DNA of 57,803 nucleotides from a bacterium D16-51 (GTDB lineage Bacteria; Bacillota; Clostridia; Lachnospirales; Lachnospiraceae), in NCBI GenBank assembly GCA_003612285.1, contig RAYE01000037.1, forward strand, positions 1 through 57,803, in the 5' to 3' direction. Shown in pieces: positions 1 through 9,071 of the stretch; position 1 is the first letter of the stretch, and each line of letters begins with the position of its first letter. Made by a program: the position numbers and the translations under genes. The notes beneath the pieces are model-generated. The model was not told where the DNA came from. It did no database searches and saw only the letters and a program-made list of their open reading frames with translations.

Positions 1-168
1 TCTGCCGCTAACTGTTCCGCTCGCTCTGCCGCTAACTGTTCCGCTCGTTCTGCCGCTAACTGTTCCGCTCGTTCTGCTGCTAACTGTTCCGCCCGTTCTG
101 CTGCTAACTGTTCCGCTCGTTCTGCTGCTAACCGTTCTGCCCGGTCAGCTATTAGCAGTTCCAGCCGA
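1..168. repeat. 24-bp tandem repeat, about seven units, coding
   Basis: Units beginning TCTGCCGCTAACTGTTCCGC repeat every 24 bp from base 1. The first five or six are nearly identical and the last one or two are degenerate. Each unit encodes eight residues (RAEQLAAE on the minus strand), so unit gain or loss keeps the frame. The array starts at the window edge, so its full copy number is unknown. It is a coding repeat, not a CRISPR: there are no spacers. Confidence 0.9.
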
Positions 169-872
169 TCGGCTATAATTGGTTCCACTATTTCAAGTAA
201 TGCCTCACTCATAATATTATCCCCCTTTAATCTTTTTATAAGTTGTCCGTTTGCCCGTAAACATACCTCAAGTACAGAATCCGCAAATTCCTTATCGATC
301 TTTTTATCCAAATAGCTGACATCATTGAGCAGTCTGCGCATATCCTTTTCTTCCATTTTATCGGTCAATGATTTAAGCCATGTATGTTGTTCCCCTTTTA
401 ACTCCTTTGTAACAATAATCTGTGTCGGGAACAGCACTTTATCCAGGACATAATATATCCCCTGGCAGGGATTTCCTACCCTTATCCCATGTTCCTTAAA
501 ATACCGGAACAGCTTTTCCGGTTTTCCATCCCTGACAATAGACACTGTGATTTCTTCTGCTTTTCTTTCATCTACTGTTTCTCCATAAGATTTATAAAGA
601 CATGCATAAGCGGCTGACTTATAGAAAGTGTCAACGTCAAGCTGCTGCCTGGGAGATTTATATTCTAAAATATTAAATTTTCTGAATATCTTCCCTATCT
701 CATTTTCTATGCTTCCGGTTTCTTCTTTTCTTATTACCAGCAGGTCAATCTGCAGCGGCTTTGTATTCAGGTTATGCTCTTTTTCAAACATAAGCTTTTC
801 CCTGTCCTCCTTAAATTCAAGCTGCATTGCACTGACAAACGCCGGATGCCACTGGATGTTCGTATCTTTCAT
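1..872 (-). CDS. Rpn-type PD-(D/E)XK nuclease / transposase-like protein, 3' end outside window
   Basis: The reading frame opens at ATG 872 behind a purine-rich GGAGAGGGAAGGGGGAG leader and is still open at base 1. The N-terminus reads MKDTNIQWHPAFVSAMQLEF and continues through LNTKPLQIDLLVIRK, with a plausible D...(I/V)xK nuclease core, and EYKSPRQQLDVDTFYKSAAY. This is the pattern of Rpn-type recombination-promoting nucleases, formerly called PD-(D/E)XK transposases, which are multicopy in Lachnospiraceae. The C-terminal part is highly charged helix made of near-identical octapeptides (ERAEQLAA) encoded by a 24-bp tandem repeat. The family assignment rests on this overall layout. Whether the protein cuts DNA here is not shown. 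Confidence 0.75.
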   Translation of the reverse strand, partial: MKDTNIQWHPAFVSAMQLEFKEDREKLMFEKEHNLNTKPLQIDLLVIRKEETGSIENEIGKIFRKFNILEYKSPRQQLDVDTFYKSAAYACLYKSYGETVDERKAEEITVSIVRDGKPEKLFRYFKEHGIRVGNPCQGIYYVLDKVLFPTQIIVTKELKGEQHTWLKSLTDKMEEKDMRRLLNDVSYLDKKIDKEFADSVLEVCLRANGQLIKRLKGDNIMSEALLEIVEPIIADRLELLIADRAERLAAERAEQLAAERAEQLAAERAEQLAAERAEQLAAERAEQLAA

Positions 873-980
873 CCCACTCCCCCTTCCCTCTCCTTTCATT
901 ATAGCAACATCTGCACTTTTTTACAACGGCACATTTTGCAATATTACTATTCACGGCTGGTTTCAGAAAATAATCAAACT

Positions 981-1192
981 AGTACAGCGTTTCTTAGTCC
1001 CTCATACCCTTAGCGCTCGCTATTTACGCCATCGCCGCGTTGGTCTACACTCCGTTTCGGTCCGTGCTAAACGTGTGCCACTGGCACACAGCACCGTCAG
1101 TCAACAATGCCACCGCATTGCCTCCTTCCTCCGCCCTGCGCTGACAAAAATATCAAGCGCTAAGTATATGGGGATTAAGGAAACGCTGTACT
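981..1192. repeat. 212-bp element with 37-bp imperfect terminal inverted repeats
   Basis: The left end (981-1017, starting AGTACAGCGTTTCTTAG) is the reverse complement of the right end (1156-1192, ending GGAAACGCTGTACT) with only a few mismatches over 37 bp. The middle holds a short hairpin, GTGTGCC-act-GGCACAC, near 1072. No credible gene lies inside. Size and ends fit a MITE or a long structured intergenic repeat. The element fills most of the gap between the Rpn gene and the araC stop. Confidence 0.65.
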
Positions 1193-1216
1193 CGCCGTGC
1201 CTGCACGTAAACATCC

Positions 1217-2101
1217 TTACGATTTATAGCGGAGGCGGTAATTTTTCGGCGTCATTTGGTATTTCCGTTTGAACAGCCGGTTAAAATAGGATGGATTGTC
1301 AAATCCAACCTGTGCAGCAATATCCAAAACAGTATCTTCTGTGAAGTCCAGAAGTCTGCAGGCAATGGTAAGCCGATAGGTGTTTAAGTATTCGGTAAAC
1401 CCCATCCCCATATGCTGTTTAAAAAATTTCATAAAATGTGATTTACTGTAATAGGTCAGAGCCGCCATCTGGTCTATTGTAATGCACTCGCTATAGTGAG
1501 TTTCCACATATCCTAATATTATTTTCAGTTTCTGCAGAGAATCTGCTGATATTTTCGAAACAGAGTCCCTGCTTTTTTGATTGGTAATCAATATGAAGAG
1601 AAATTGGAGCAGAAAGCCCTTTATGGCCAATTGATACCCTTCTGGACGCTGGGCAGAAAGCTGGTCGATTTCATAAATGCAATGGGCGGCTTCGGGATAC
1701 CATATAAGCTCCGGCGTGATAAAACGCTCCAGAGAAAGTTTTCCGGATATGAGGGGGTGTATATACCGGGAGGCACATAAATCCTGCTCTCCAAAAACTA
1801 ACATGGATGGCTGTAAAAGAATATTTTCATATTCCATCTGTTCCTGTTCCTTTTGTTCAATTGAATGAAGCTGTCCGGGAAGTATGCATACAATATCGCC
1901 GGACGAAACCGTTTTTGTATGTAAATTTACTGAAACAAGCCCCGTTCCTTTTTTTATCACAACCAATTCCATCTCATTGTGCCAATGTAAAGAAACCTGT
2001 ATGAAATCCCTGGGAATGGCACAGGGATATATATTAAAGGGAAAATCAGATGAAGTATGCTTTTGCGTTTCATGATAGTTTTGGTACTCTTTTATTTGCA
2101 T
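1217..2101 (-). CDS. AraC-family transcriptional regulator with N-terminal cupin domain
   Basis: A 294-residue protein. The N-terminal half has a cupin-like sensor segment (HWHNEMELVVIKKGTGLVSV, then SGDIVCILPGQLHSIE). The last ~100 residues carry the double helix-turn-helix of the AraC family, ending in the typical signature DIAAQVGFDNPSYFNRLFKR. I chose ATG 2101 because GGAGA sits six bases upstream. A longer frame reaches 2173 but its first 24 residues overlap the promoter. The gene is divergent from the pullulanase and shares its promoter region, so it probably controls that gene or itself in response to a sugar. The ligand is not visible. Confidence 0.88.
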   Translation of the reverse strand: MQIKEYQNYHETQKHTSSDFPFNIYPCAIPRDFIQVSLHWHNEMELVVIKKGTGLVSVNLHTKTVSSGDIVCILPGQLHSIEQKEQEQMEYENILLQPSMLVFGEQDLCASRYIHPLISGKLSLERFITPELIWYPEAAHCIYEIDQLSAQRPEGYQLAIKGFLLQFLFILITNQKSRDSVSKISADSLQKLKIILGYVETHYSECITIDQMAALTYYSKSHFMKFFKQHMGMGFTEYLNTYRLTIACRLLDFTEDTVLDIAAQVGFDNPSYFNRLFKRKYQMTPKNYRLRYKS

Positions 2102-2132
2102 AAGAAGTCTCCAATCTTTTTCTAATGATAGT

Positions 2133-2186
2133 ATTGTACTATAAGAAGAGCGTATTTTGCAAGAATTTTCCAAAAAACCGTATTAT
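2133..2186. promoter_or_regulatory. back-to-back sigma-A promoters sharing one palindromic -35 box
   Basis: The hexamer TTGCAA at 2157-2162 is its own reverse complement. Rightward, 18 bp separate it from TATTAT (2181-2186). Leftward, 18 bp separate it from TACAAT (2133-2138, minus strand). Both spacings and both -10 boxes are acceptable for sigma-A, so one -35 can serve araC or the pullulanase but hardly both at once. This is a prediction from sequence only. Confidence 0.55.
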
Positions 2187-2285
2187 ACTACTAAATAATT
2201 ATAAGTTTCTAAGGAAAGGAGGGTTACAGTTATCTAAGGAACTGTAGAGAAACCAAAAACAAAATAAGTAAAGGAGATAATAGTT

Positions 2286-5200
2286 ATGGAGAAGAAAAAA
2301 CAGTTTTATCCAAAACAGCACACCATGCTTAACCGGGCGATAAGTTATATACTTGTTTTTGCCATGGTTTTTACTATGGGTGCATTTTCCCAGTTGGACG
2401 GGGTAATTGCCAAAGCAGCTGAGAAACTTACAAGTCCGGTCATTGAACAGAATGAAGATGGGACATATAATGTTACTTTAAATTATAAGGATGAGACAGG
2501 GGAAGCTGCTTCGGTTGAATTAATGGGAACTCTTCCAGGCGCCTCCTGGAATATTGGCGAATCCGTTAAAATGGAAAAGGGCGCTGATAATGTCTGGTCT
2601 GCAACAATAAAAAATGTTGGGCAGGGCCAGTCATTTGAATATAAGTTTGTTCTTAATGGAAAAGACTGGATACAGGATCCTTTAAATGCAGGTGAAAAAA
2701 ACGGAAACAGCACCGTGATTCTGCCAGGGCTTGCAGCTGGCGCGCTTCGTGTAACGAAAGGGAAAGAAACAGAACTTCCAAAACTGGCCTTGCTGAAAGC
2801 AGACGGAACTGCTGAAACGGTTACCGCATCGTATTCTCTGAAAGATACAAGTCTTGCAGGCCAGGTTACTATTTCAAACGGGAAAATTACGGTTTCTGAG
2901 GATTATGCGCAGGATACTGTTGTTTTGGCTGCAAGTTATGAAGATAAAACAACAGAAGTAACTGTGTCAATCGTCAAGGCAGCAGACATAACCCTCAAGT
3001 TTTATTACCACAGGCAGGATGCTGCATACGACGGCTGGAACCTGTATATGTGGGATGTAGACCAGACTGGCAGTATAGACGGCGGGCAATATGATTTTGC
3101 AGCGGCAGAGGATGGTTCGGTTGCTGCTACCGTAGCTGTCCGCACTGGAGCTGGCAGTCTTGGATATATTGTGCGCCATAGCACTCCTGGAAATGAATGG
3201 GAATCAAAAGATGTAGAAAGCGACCGTTTTATTGACCTTATGGGCGTGGTTTCTGGAACGATAAGTTTATATGTTGAGTCAGGTGTTGAGGACGTGAAAT
3301 GTGTATATGGTGACGATGTAGTGATCGCCCCGACGGTAAAAAGTGCCGTATACGATGAGAATAACCATACAATTACTGTCGAAATGACAGAAGAACTAAA
3401 AGCAGACGACAGCCTTAATACAGCATTTAAAGTTTCAGCTTATGGCGATGAAGCCGTCGTATCAGAAGTAAAGGCTGCCGGGAATAAGGTTTATACGATC
3501 TGTCTGGCAAAGGAACTGGATCTTTCCAAACAGTATAAAGTAATATACGACGGAAGAGAACAGCAGATTCAGATGCCAGTTTATTATGAAACAAAAGAAT
3601 TTGAAGACAAATATACTTATACCGGAAATGATTTAGGGGCAACCTGGACAAAGGAAAAGACAACCTTCCGCGTATGGTCACCAGAGGCAGAGGCAGTTGT
3701 TGTCAATCTCTATAAATCCGGCACAGAAGGAACAGACGATTTAATTGATACGCTTACGATGGCAAAAGATGTAAATGGTACATGGACAGCAGAAAAAGCA
3801 GGCGATTTAAATGGAACATATTATACCTATACCGTAACGCGTGAAGGGAAAGAGGTAAAAGATATCTGTGACCCATACGCCAGGACAACTGGTGTAAATG
3901 GCAAACGTGCAATGGTCATTGACTTAAATACTACTAATCCGACAGGCTGGGAATCTGACAGCAACCCACATGAAGGGGAGAGCATTACAGACCAAATTAT
4001 CTATGAAGGCCATATCCGTGATTTAACAATTGATGAAAAATCAGGGGTTTCTGAAGCAAACAAGGGAAAATTCCTTGGACTTACGGAAGACAAAGCAAAG
4101 GCTGTTAACCATATGAAGGAGCTCGGCATTTCTTATCTGCATATACTCCCAATGTATGATTTTGGTTCCGTAGATGAAACAGGAAAGGGCAGCCAGTATA
4201 ACTGGGGCTATGACCCGGTTAACTATAATGTACCGGAAGGTTCTTACTCTACTAACCCATCTGACGGGGCAGTCCGTGTAAAAGAACTGAAGCAGATGGT
4301 ACAGTCTTTACATAATAACGATATCAGTGTTGTCATGGACGTGGTATACAACCATGTGTATAATGCAAATGAGTTCTGTATAAACAAACTTGTGCCGAAA
4401 TATTTCTCACGTTATGGCAAAGACGGCAAACTGTATGAAGACTCTGGCTGCGGCAATGACACTGCCTCTGAGCGTTCTATGGTAAGAAAATATATTGTTG
4501 ATTCTGTCTGCTACTGGGCAGATGAATACCATATTGATGGTTTCAGATTCGACCTTGTAGGCCTTCTGGATGTAGATACCGTCAATGAAATTGTGGCAGA
4601 AGTACATAAAAAGCATCCGGGAGTTATGTTCTATGGGGAAGGCTGGAGCATGGCCAATGATGAAGTAACTGGGAAATATACAATGGCTACCCAGGTTAAT
4701 TCCAAGCAGACACCGGGCTTTGCATACTTTAATGATTCGATTCGCGATACCTTAAAAGGCCATGTATTTAATGATACAGCGCCTGGATTTATTTCCGGTG
4801 AAGAAGGTGATGAAGAAAAAATTGCAAAGAACTTCCTCGGAGCGGCAGACTGGTGCAGCAGCCCTTCACAGACGATTAATTATGCATCCTGCCATGATAA
4901 TCATACGTTAATTGACCGCATTGCAAATTCCAGGCCAGATGCTTCTAAAGAAGATTTAATCCGCATGAACAACCTGGCTGCCGCCGTCTATATCATGGCA
5001 GAAGGCGTTCCATTCATGCAGGCCGGAGAAGAATTTTTGCGCAGTAAGGTAAATGAAGACGGTTCTTTCAACCACAACAGCTATAATGCTGGAGACACCG
5101 TCAATGCAATCCAGTGGGGTAATTTAGAAGAAACTGCCAACGCAGATGTCTTTAACTACTATAAAGGACTTATTGCTTTCCGTAAAGCGCATGGCGCACT

Positions 5201-5945
5201 CCGTCTCTCTAATGCAGAAGATGTAGCAAAGACCGTTTCTGTAGTAGATGGGCTTGATAAGAATGTTGTTGCACTTGATATCAAAGGCGGCATTAATGGT
5301 GAAACAGCTAAAGAAATGTTTGTTATCTTTAATGCAAACACCAGCTCTGCATCCGTTTCCCTTCCAGATGGGGAATGGTCAGTTTGTATCAATGACAAAG
5401 CTGCAGGCACAGATGCCCTTGAGACCATTAAAAACGGAAAAGCAACCGTAGCTCCGATTTCTGCGATGGCGTTAGTTCGTACAGGTACTGTAGCGCCACA
5501 GGAAACAAAAGTGGGCACAAAGATAAAAGACAAAAATTCCAATGGCATTTACCGTGTTACAAAGACAGGAAAAAATGGAACCGTAGAGTATCAGAAGCCA
5601 TTAAGCCAAAAGGCCACTGTGACTATTCCGAAAACGATTAAGGCAGACGGAAAAACCTACAAAGTAACTTCTATTGCAGCAAATGCATTTAAGAATAGCA
5701 AGAAGCTTACAAAGGCAGTTATAGGAAGCAATGTCACAAAGATTGGGAAGAATGCTTTTTACGGCTGCAAGAACCTGAAAAACATTGTTATCAATACGAC
5801 AAAATTGAAGAAAGCAACTGTCGGAGCTAAGGCCTTTAAAGGAACCCCGGCTAAAGCTGTAGTCAAAGTTCCTAAAGGGAAATTAAAAACTTATAAAAAA
5901 ATATTACAGGCAAAAGGCTTAAACAAAAAAGCAACGGTTAAGTAG
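2286..5945 (+). CDS. secreted type I pullulanase (GH13) with C-terminal leucine-rich repeats
   Basis: 1219 residues. Residues 1-44 form a signal peptide with likely cleavage after AKA. Then come an X25-like domain (~50-155), a CBM41-like starch-binding domain (~233-345, LKFYYHRQDAAYDGWNLYMW), a CBM48 domain (~455-545) and the GH13 catalytic barrel. The type I pullulanase signature YNWGYDP starts at residue 638. The catalytic residues are Asp756 (GFRFD), Glu785 (GEGW) and Asp871 (HDN). The last ~120 residues contain BspA-type leucine-rich repeats (AFKNSKKLTKAVIGSNV) and end Lys-rich, possibly for surface binding. The enzyme cleaves alpha-1,6 bonds in pullulan or branched starch outside the cell. 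RBS AAAGGAG lies upstream of ATG 2286, and the leader of about 90 nt contains a second SD-like AAAGGAGG and a small hairpin. Confidence 0.93.
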   Translation: MEKKKQFYPKQHTMLNRAISYILVFAMVFTMGAFSQLDGVIAKAAEKLTSPVIEQNEDGTYNVTLNYKDETGEAASVELMGTLPGASWNIGESVKMEKGADNVWSATIKNVGQGQSFEYKFVLNGKDWIQDPLNAGEKNGNSTVILPGLAAGALRVTKGKETELPKLALLKADGTAETVTASYSLKDTSLAGQVTISNGKITVSEDYAQDTVVLAASYEDKTTEVTVSIVKAADITLKFYYHRQDAAYDGWNLYMWDVDQTGSIDGGQYDFAAAEDGSVAATVAVRTGAGSLGYIVRHSTPGNEWESKDVESDRFIDLMGVVSGTISLYVESGVEDVKCVYGDDVVIAPTVKSAVYDENNHTITVEMTEELKADDSLNTAFKVSAYGDEAVVSEVKAAGNKVYTICLAKELDLSKQYKVIYDGREQQIQMPVYYETKEFEDKYTYTGNDLGATWTKEKTTFRVWSPEAEAVVVNLYKSGTEGTDDLIDTLTMAKDVNGTWTAEKAGDLNGTYYTYTVTREGKEVKDICDPYARTTGVNGKRAMVIDLNTTNPTGWESDSNPHEGESITDQIIYEGHIRDLTIDEKSGVSEANKGKFLGLTEDKAKAVNHMKELGISYLHILPMYDFGSVDETGKGSQYNWGYDPVNYNVPEGSYSTNPSDGAVRVKELKQMVQSLHNNDISVVMDVVYNHVYNANEFCINKLVPKYFSRYGKDGKLYEDSGCGNDTASERSMVRKYIVDSVCYWADEYHIDGFRFDLVGLLDVDTVNEIVAEVHKKHPGVMFYGEGWSMANDEVTGKYTMATQVNSKQTPGFAYFNDSIRDTLKGHVFNDTAPGFISGEEGDEEKIAKNFLGAADWCSSPSQTINYASCHDNHTLIDRIANSRPDASKEDLIRMNNLAAAVYIMAEGVPFMQAGEEFLRSKVNEDGSFNHNSYNAGDTVNAIQWGNLEETANADVFNYYKGLIAFRKAHGALRLSNAEDVAKTVSVVDGLDKNVVALDIKGGINGETAKEMFVIFNANTSSASVSLPDGEWSVCINDKAAGTDALETIKNGKATVAPISAMALVRTGTVAPQETKVGTKIKDKNSNGIYRVTKTGKNGTVEYQKPLSQKATVTIPKTIKADGKTYKVTSIAANAFKNSKKLTKAVIGSNVTKIGKNAFYGCKNLKNIVINTTKLKKATVGAKAFKGTPAKAVVKVPKGKLKTYKKILQAKGLNKKATVK

Positions 5946-6099
5946 GCACAGCGGGCTACGGCGAGGATTTTTGGTATGTGCAATCGAAGAAATAGGCAAG
6001 CAAAATGATAAAATAATTTATGTACAGTTCCTAAGTATCCTGTTATAAAACGTATTTGACAGCTTCCCTGTTAAATGTTACAATACCTGTAATTACAAA

Positions 6100-6134
6100 G
6101 GCGTAACCAAGTATCTGGTTACGCCCTTTTTTTG
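6100..6134 (+). terminator. Rho-independent terminator
   Basis: A perfect 10-bp stem, GGCGTAACCA / TGGTTACGCC, with a 6-nt loop is followed by a T-run. It sits about 155 bp after the pullulanase stop and just before the merR-type gene, so it should separate the two transcripts. Confidence 0.85.
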
Positions 6135-6153
6135 TTTGACAGGGGGCAGCCAT

Positions 6154-6972
6154 ATGAATAAAAATGTTTTTCACATAGGAGAATTATCGGATTTATTTAA
6201 TATCAGCACAGACTCTATCCGCTATTATGAAAAGATGGGGTTACTGCATCCAAACCGTAATGAAAACAACTGTTACCGGGAATATTCTCTTGATGACTTT
6301 CAGACAATCATAATGATACGTGAATTAATCAGCTTAGGCTTCCAGATGAACCAAATCCGTCAATTTCTCACTGACCGGACAGTTGACACCACGATACGTA
6401 TGTTAGAGGAAGAAATAACTATTATCAGCAGTCATATCCAGGAATTGATGCGAAAAAAGAAAAATATCTCAAAACGGATTCAAACCCTGCAGCAGATACA
6501 AACATTTCCATATGACGAGACGGTTTTTCTTAAAACTTTCCCAGAACGTCCGGCAATTATGATTTCCAGGGAAAACCTTCCAGATGCCTATGTTGATTAC
6601 TCCATGGTAAAATATATGAAAGAAAACCACAAAGAAATCAACGCTATTGGCTTTTGTGACTGTTATACTTTAGATTTAAAAAACTCTAATCCTGACTCCG
6701 ATTTTTACCGCACAGAAAATGTCTTCTTTTTATCTGGCAGCCTCTTTGAAAAAAGTGACTACCTCCTTCCGGCAGGTGAATATTTGTGTCTGTTCTATCA
6801 GGGCTCTTTAAAAAAGACAAAACTTTTGCTGCCACGCCTGTTTGACTATGCAAATGCGCAAAAACTCACCATTACCGGGCATCCAATGGAACTGTGCCAT
6901 ATTGACGGTTACGAAACAGACGATGAAAGGGAATATGTCATTGAACTGGAATTACCAGTTAGTTCCCATTAG
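6154..6972 (+). CDS. MerR-family regulator with C-terminal effector-binding domain
   Basis: 272 residues from ATG 6154, which has AGGGGG eight bases upstream; an in-frame TTG at 6136 has no comparable site. The N-terminus has the MerR winged helix (DLFNISTDSIRYYEKMGLL), followed by a coiled-coil linker rich in Glu/Lys/Arg (~75-115). A C-terminal domain of ~150 residues resembles the small-molecule pockets of BmrR-type activators. MerR activators act on promoters with long 19-bp spacers, and such a promoter exists at 20727-20757 in front of the amine-oxidation operon. A regulatory link is an inference from that match and from proximity to the two operons. Confidence 0.85.
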   Translation: MNKNVFHIGELSDLFNISTDSIRYYEKMGLLHPNRNENNCYREYSLDDFQTIIMIRELISLGFQMNQIRQFLTDRTVDTTIRMLEEEITIISSHIQELMRKKKNISKRIQTLQQIQTFPYDETVFLKTFPERPAIMISRENLPDAYVDYSMVKYMKENHKEINAIGFCDCYTLDLKNSNPDSDFYRTENVFFLSGSLFEKSDYLLPAGEYLCLFYQGSLKKTKLLLPRLFDYANAQKLTITGHPMELCHIDGYETDDEREYVIELELPVSSH

Positions 6973-6989
6973 GAGCTGTAGGAACTTTT

Positions 6990-7027
6990 TTCATAAAACA
7001 ATATACTTAAGTATATTGTTTTATGAA
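6990..7027. terminator. 38-bp perfect palindrome between convergent genes
   Basis: The 19-bp arm beginning TTCATAAAACAATATACTT is followed at once by its exact reverse complement, with no loop. It lies between the stops of the merR gene (plus) and the cyclodeaminase-like gene (minus). It most probably works as a bidirectional terminator, although T-runs are weak on both sides. An operator for a dimeric protein is the alternative. Confidence 0.5.
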
Positions 7028-7037
7028 TTGGCATGTT

Positions 7038-8189
7038 TTAGCAAAAATAAGGCTTTTCCCACAAATTCAGCGTTACTCCCAACCCCTTTTTCACTGCCTG
7101 CCTATAACATTCATATCCCCAGCCTACATCCAGAATCGGCATTCCGCCGACACTTACCCAGATTATTTCCTCTTCGCTTCTCCGTCCCTGCTTCTTTCCA
7201 AGCAGGATATCGCCAAGTTCTGTTACCTCCGAAGCCTGTATTTCACCATCCTCTACCATATTCACATAATACATTCCCGGAACTCCCGAAGGGAGTCTTT
7301 TTCCTTCCTCGTCCCATTCCTCATAAATTTCAGTATATTCCTGATACATCAGATAGTTATCTACAATCTTACGGATATTCTTAACCACAAAAGCATGGTC
7401 GCTGATATCCATTGTCCCAGAGGAAATAATCAGGCAGCCCTTCTTAATCCATTCCGGTTTTATCACCGGCCACTGGCGGTTTACCACAGAAGCCGCCTCG
7501 CTGACAATATCTGCCATATGCACCGCTTCCTCATCTGTTCCACACAAAACCACATTTTCTATCTGTGGATATTTTTCCTGGACAAACCGCTTCATCTCCT
7601 GCGCCGACTTTGAAGCAGCAGAGCTTCCTTTTATCTTAATCGTATCAATCGAATCAAATTGCGACAAATACGCCATCAGACAGGTCTTATTGACGACCCC
7701 GGCTCCAAGCAAGCTTAAAACCTTTGGCTGTTCCACAGAAAGATGCCTGGCAGCTACACCCGGAACTGCCCCAGTCCGCATTGCAGATAACAGATTTCCC
7801 GACATATAGGCAATCGGCTGTCCGGTTTCCACATCATTTAACGTAACCATAAGAATGGAACGCGGCAGCCCTTTTTGTATATTTCTTCCATTTGAACCAT
7901 AAAACTTTTCTCCTGCCATATGGAACCTGCCGCCCAGATAGGCCGGCATTGACATAAAACGCCGGTCTCTCGAATCCTCCAATGGGAAACCGGGAATTGG
8001 TGACTTTTTTGGAAATATCAACTGAATCCCATGTTCCCGTCTGCTCTTTCCACCCATCAAAACATCCCCTGTTCCAAGCAGCTTAAACACCTCTTCCATC
8101 GTATCCACGCATCTTCCGGCATCTAAAACACCAGCTTTTTTCATATCCTGTTCATTTAAATATATAAAATCAATTCTTGTATCGGACAT
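7038..8189 (-). CDS. ornithine cyclodeaminase / mu-crystallin family protein (copy 1; possible 'tyramine oxidase subunit B')
   Basis: 383 residues. The family hallmarks are LLSAMRTGAVPGVAA followed by the Rossmann motif LLGAGVVNKTCL for NAD(P) binding. It is clearly a paralogue of the protein encoded at 14652-15836: both have YLGG(R/K)FH(M/V)AG and YGSNG in the N-terminal half. Members of this family deaminate or reduce imines of amino acids and amines. Similar clostridial proteins are sometimes labelled tyramine oxidase subunit B, which I recall but cannot verify here. It is the last gene of the potD-P-II-potABC operon, 48 bp after potC, so it probably acts on the imported amine or its imine product. 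Start ATG has GGAGGGAG upstream. Confidence 0.75.
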   Translation of the reverse strand: MSDTRIDFIYLNEQDMKKAGVLDAGRCVDTMEEVFKLLGTGDVLMGGKSRREHGIQLIFPKKSPIPGFPLEDSRDRRFMSMPAYLGGRFHMAGEKFYGSNGRNIQKGLPRSILMVTLNDVETGQPIAYMSGNLLSAMRTGAVPGVAARHLSVEQPKVLSLLGAGVVNKTCLMAYLSQFDSIDTIKIKGSSAASKSAQEMKRFVQEKYPQIENVVLCGTDEEAVHMADIVSEAASVVNRQWPVIKPEWIKKGCLIISSGTMDISDHAFVVKNIRKIVDNYLMYQEYTEIYEEWDEEGKRLPSGVPGMYYVNMVEDGEIQASEVTELGDILLGKKQGRRSEEEIIWVSVGGMPILDVGWGYECYRQAVKKGLGVTLNLWEKPYFC

Positions 8190-8237
8190 AGACTCCCTCC
8201 ATTTCTGCCGCTGTTAAAATCACAGCCATTCTAAAAA

Positions 8238-9068
8238 TTACAGCATTGCATTAGCACGTGCTTTTTTTACCTTATGCACATCAAACGCCCACTTTATCAG
8301 GTAAATCAAGAGACATACCATACAAAAAGCAAAAATCAGCGTTGTCAATGCATTAATTTCCGGTGAAATTCCCTTTTTAATCATGGAATAAACCTTCATT
8401 GGCAACGTCGTTGTCTCGGCATTTGCCAGAAAACTGGTTACAATCAGCTCATCAAGCACCAGTGAAAATGCCATAAACGCCCCGGACATCACACCCGGCA
8501 TAATTGCCGGCAGGGTTACATGTAAAAATGTATAAAGACGGTCTGCCCCCAAATCAAGCGATGCCTCCTCGATACTGGGATCCATTCCCGCAAGCCTTGC
8601 CTTTACAGTGATATACACATACGGAAGCACCAGAGTCGTATTACCAATAATAATCGTTCCTATACTTAATGACACATTTGACAAATTAAATACAAGAAGA
8701 GTGGCAACAGCAAGAACGATTTCAGGAATAACAATTGGAAAATAAATCGTATTCATAATCAATTTCTTTCCCTTAAATTTGGCGCTGCGCAGGCCAACCG
8801 CCCCTGTTGTCCCAACAAACACTCCAATCAATGTTGAAATAACCGCAATCAGCAGCGTTGTTCCAAACACCTCCCAGATGCCCGAATCGACAAACAGCTT
8901 CTTATAGTATTTCAATGTAAAGCCAGACCAGACGACATTTGCCCGGCTGTCATTAAAAGAAAACACAATCATCACCACAACCGGTGCATAGATAAATATA
9001 AATAAAAGGATAACATATATTTTAGCGATAACAGACGCTGCCTTTTTCTTTCCACGTTTCTTTTCCAT
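8238..9068 (-). CDS. potC: spermidine/putrescine-type ABC transporter permease PotC
   Basis: 276 residues with six predicted membrane helices and the BPD-permease EAA loop EEASLDLGADRLYTFLHVTL, which contacts the ATPase. Length and order (after PotA and PotB) match PotC. Together with the upstream genes it forms a type I importer for polyamines or related amines. It starts 3 bp after the potB stop with GGGGG upstream of ATG, which indicates co-translation. The true substrate cannot be read from the permease. Confidence 0.88.
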   Translation of the reverse strand: MEKKRGKKKAASVIAKIYVILLFIFIYAPVVVMIVFSFNDSRANVVWSGFTLKYYKKLFVDSGIWEVFGTTLLIAVISTLIGVFVGTTGAVGLRSAKFKGKKLIMNTIYFPIVIPEIVLAVATLLVFNLSNVSLSIGTIIIGNTTLVLPYVYITVKARLAGMDPSIEEASLDLGADRLYTFLHVTLPAIMPGVMSGAFMAFSLVLDELIVTSFLANAETTTLPMKVYSMIKKGISPEINALTTLIFAFCMVCLLIYLIKWAFDVHKVKKARANAML

Positions 9069-9071
9069 AAG

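Noticed and set aside
1-168. 24-bp repeats as a CRISPR array
   Set aside because: The units are contiguous with no spacers and stay in frame in a coding region.
2102-2173. N-terminal extension of the AraC protein
   Set aside because: It overlaps the promoter region and lacks a ribosome site; ATG 2101 has GGAGA at good distance.
5159-5548. 129-residue minus-strand frame inside the pullulanase gene
   Set aside because: It is a shadow frame opposite conserved catalytic sequence with no ribosome site.
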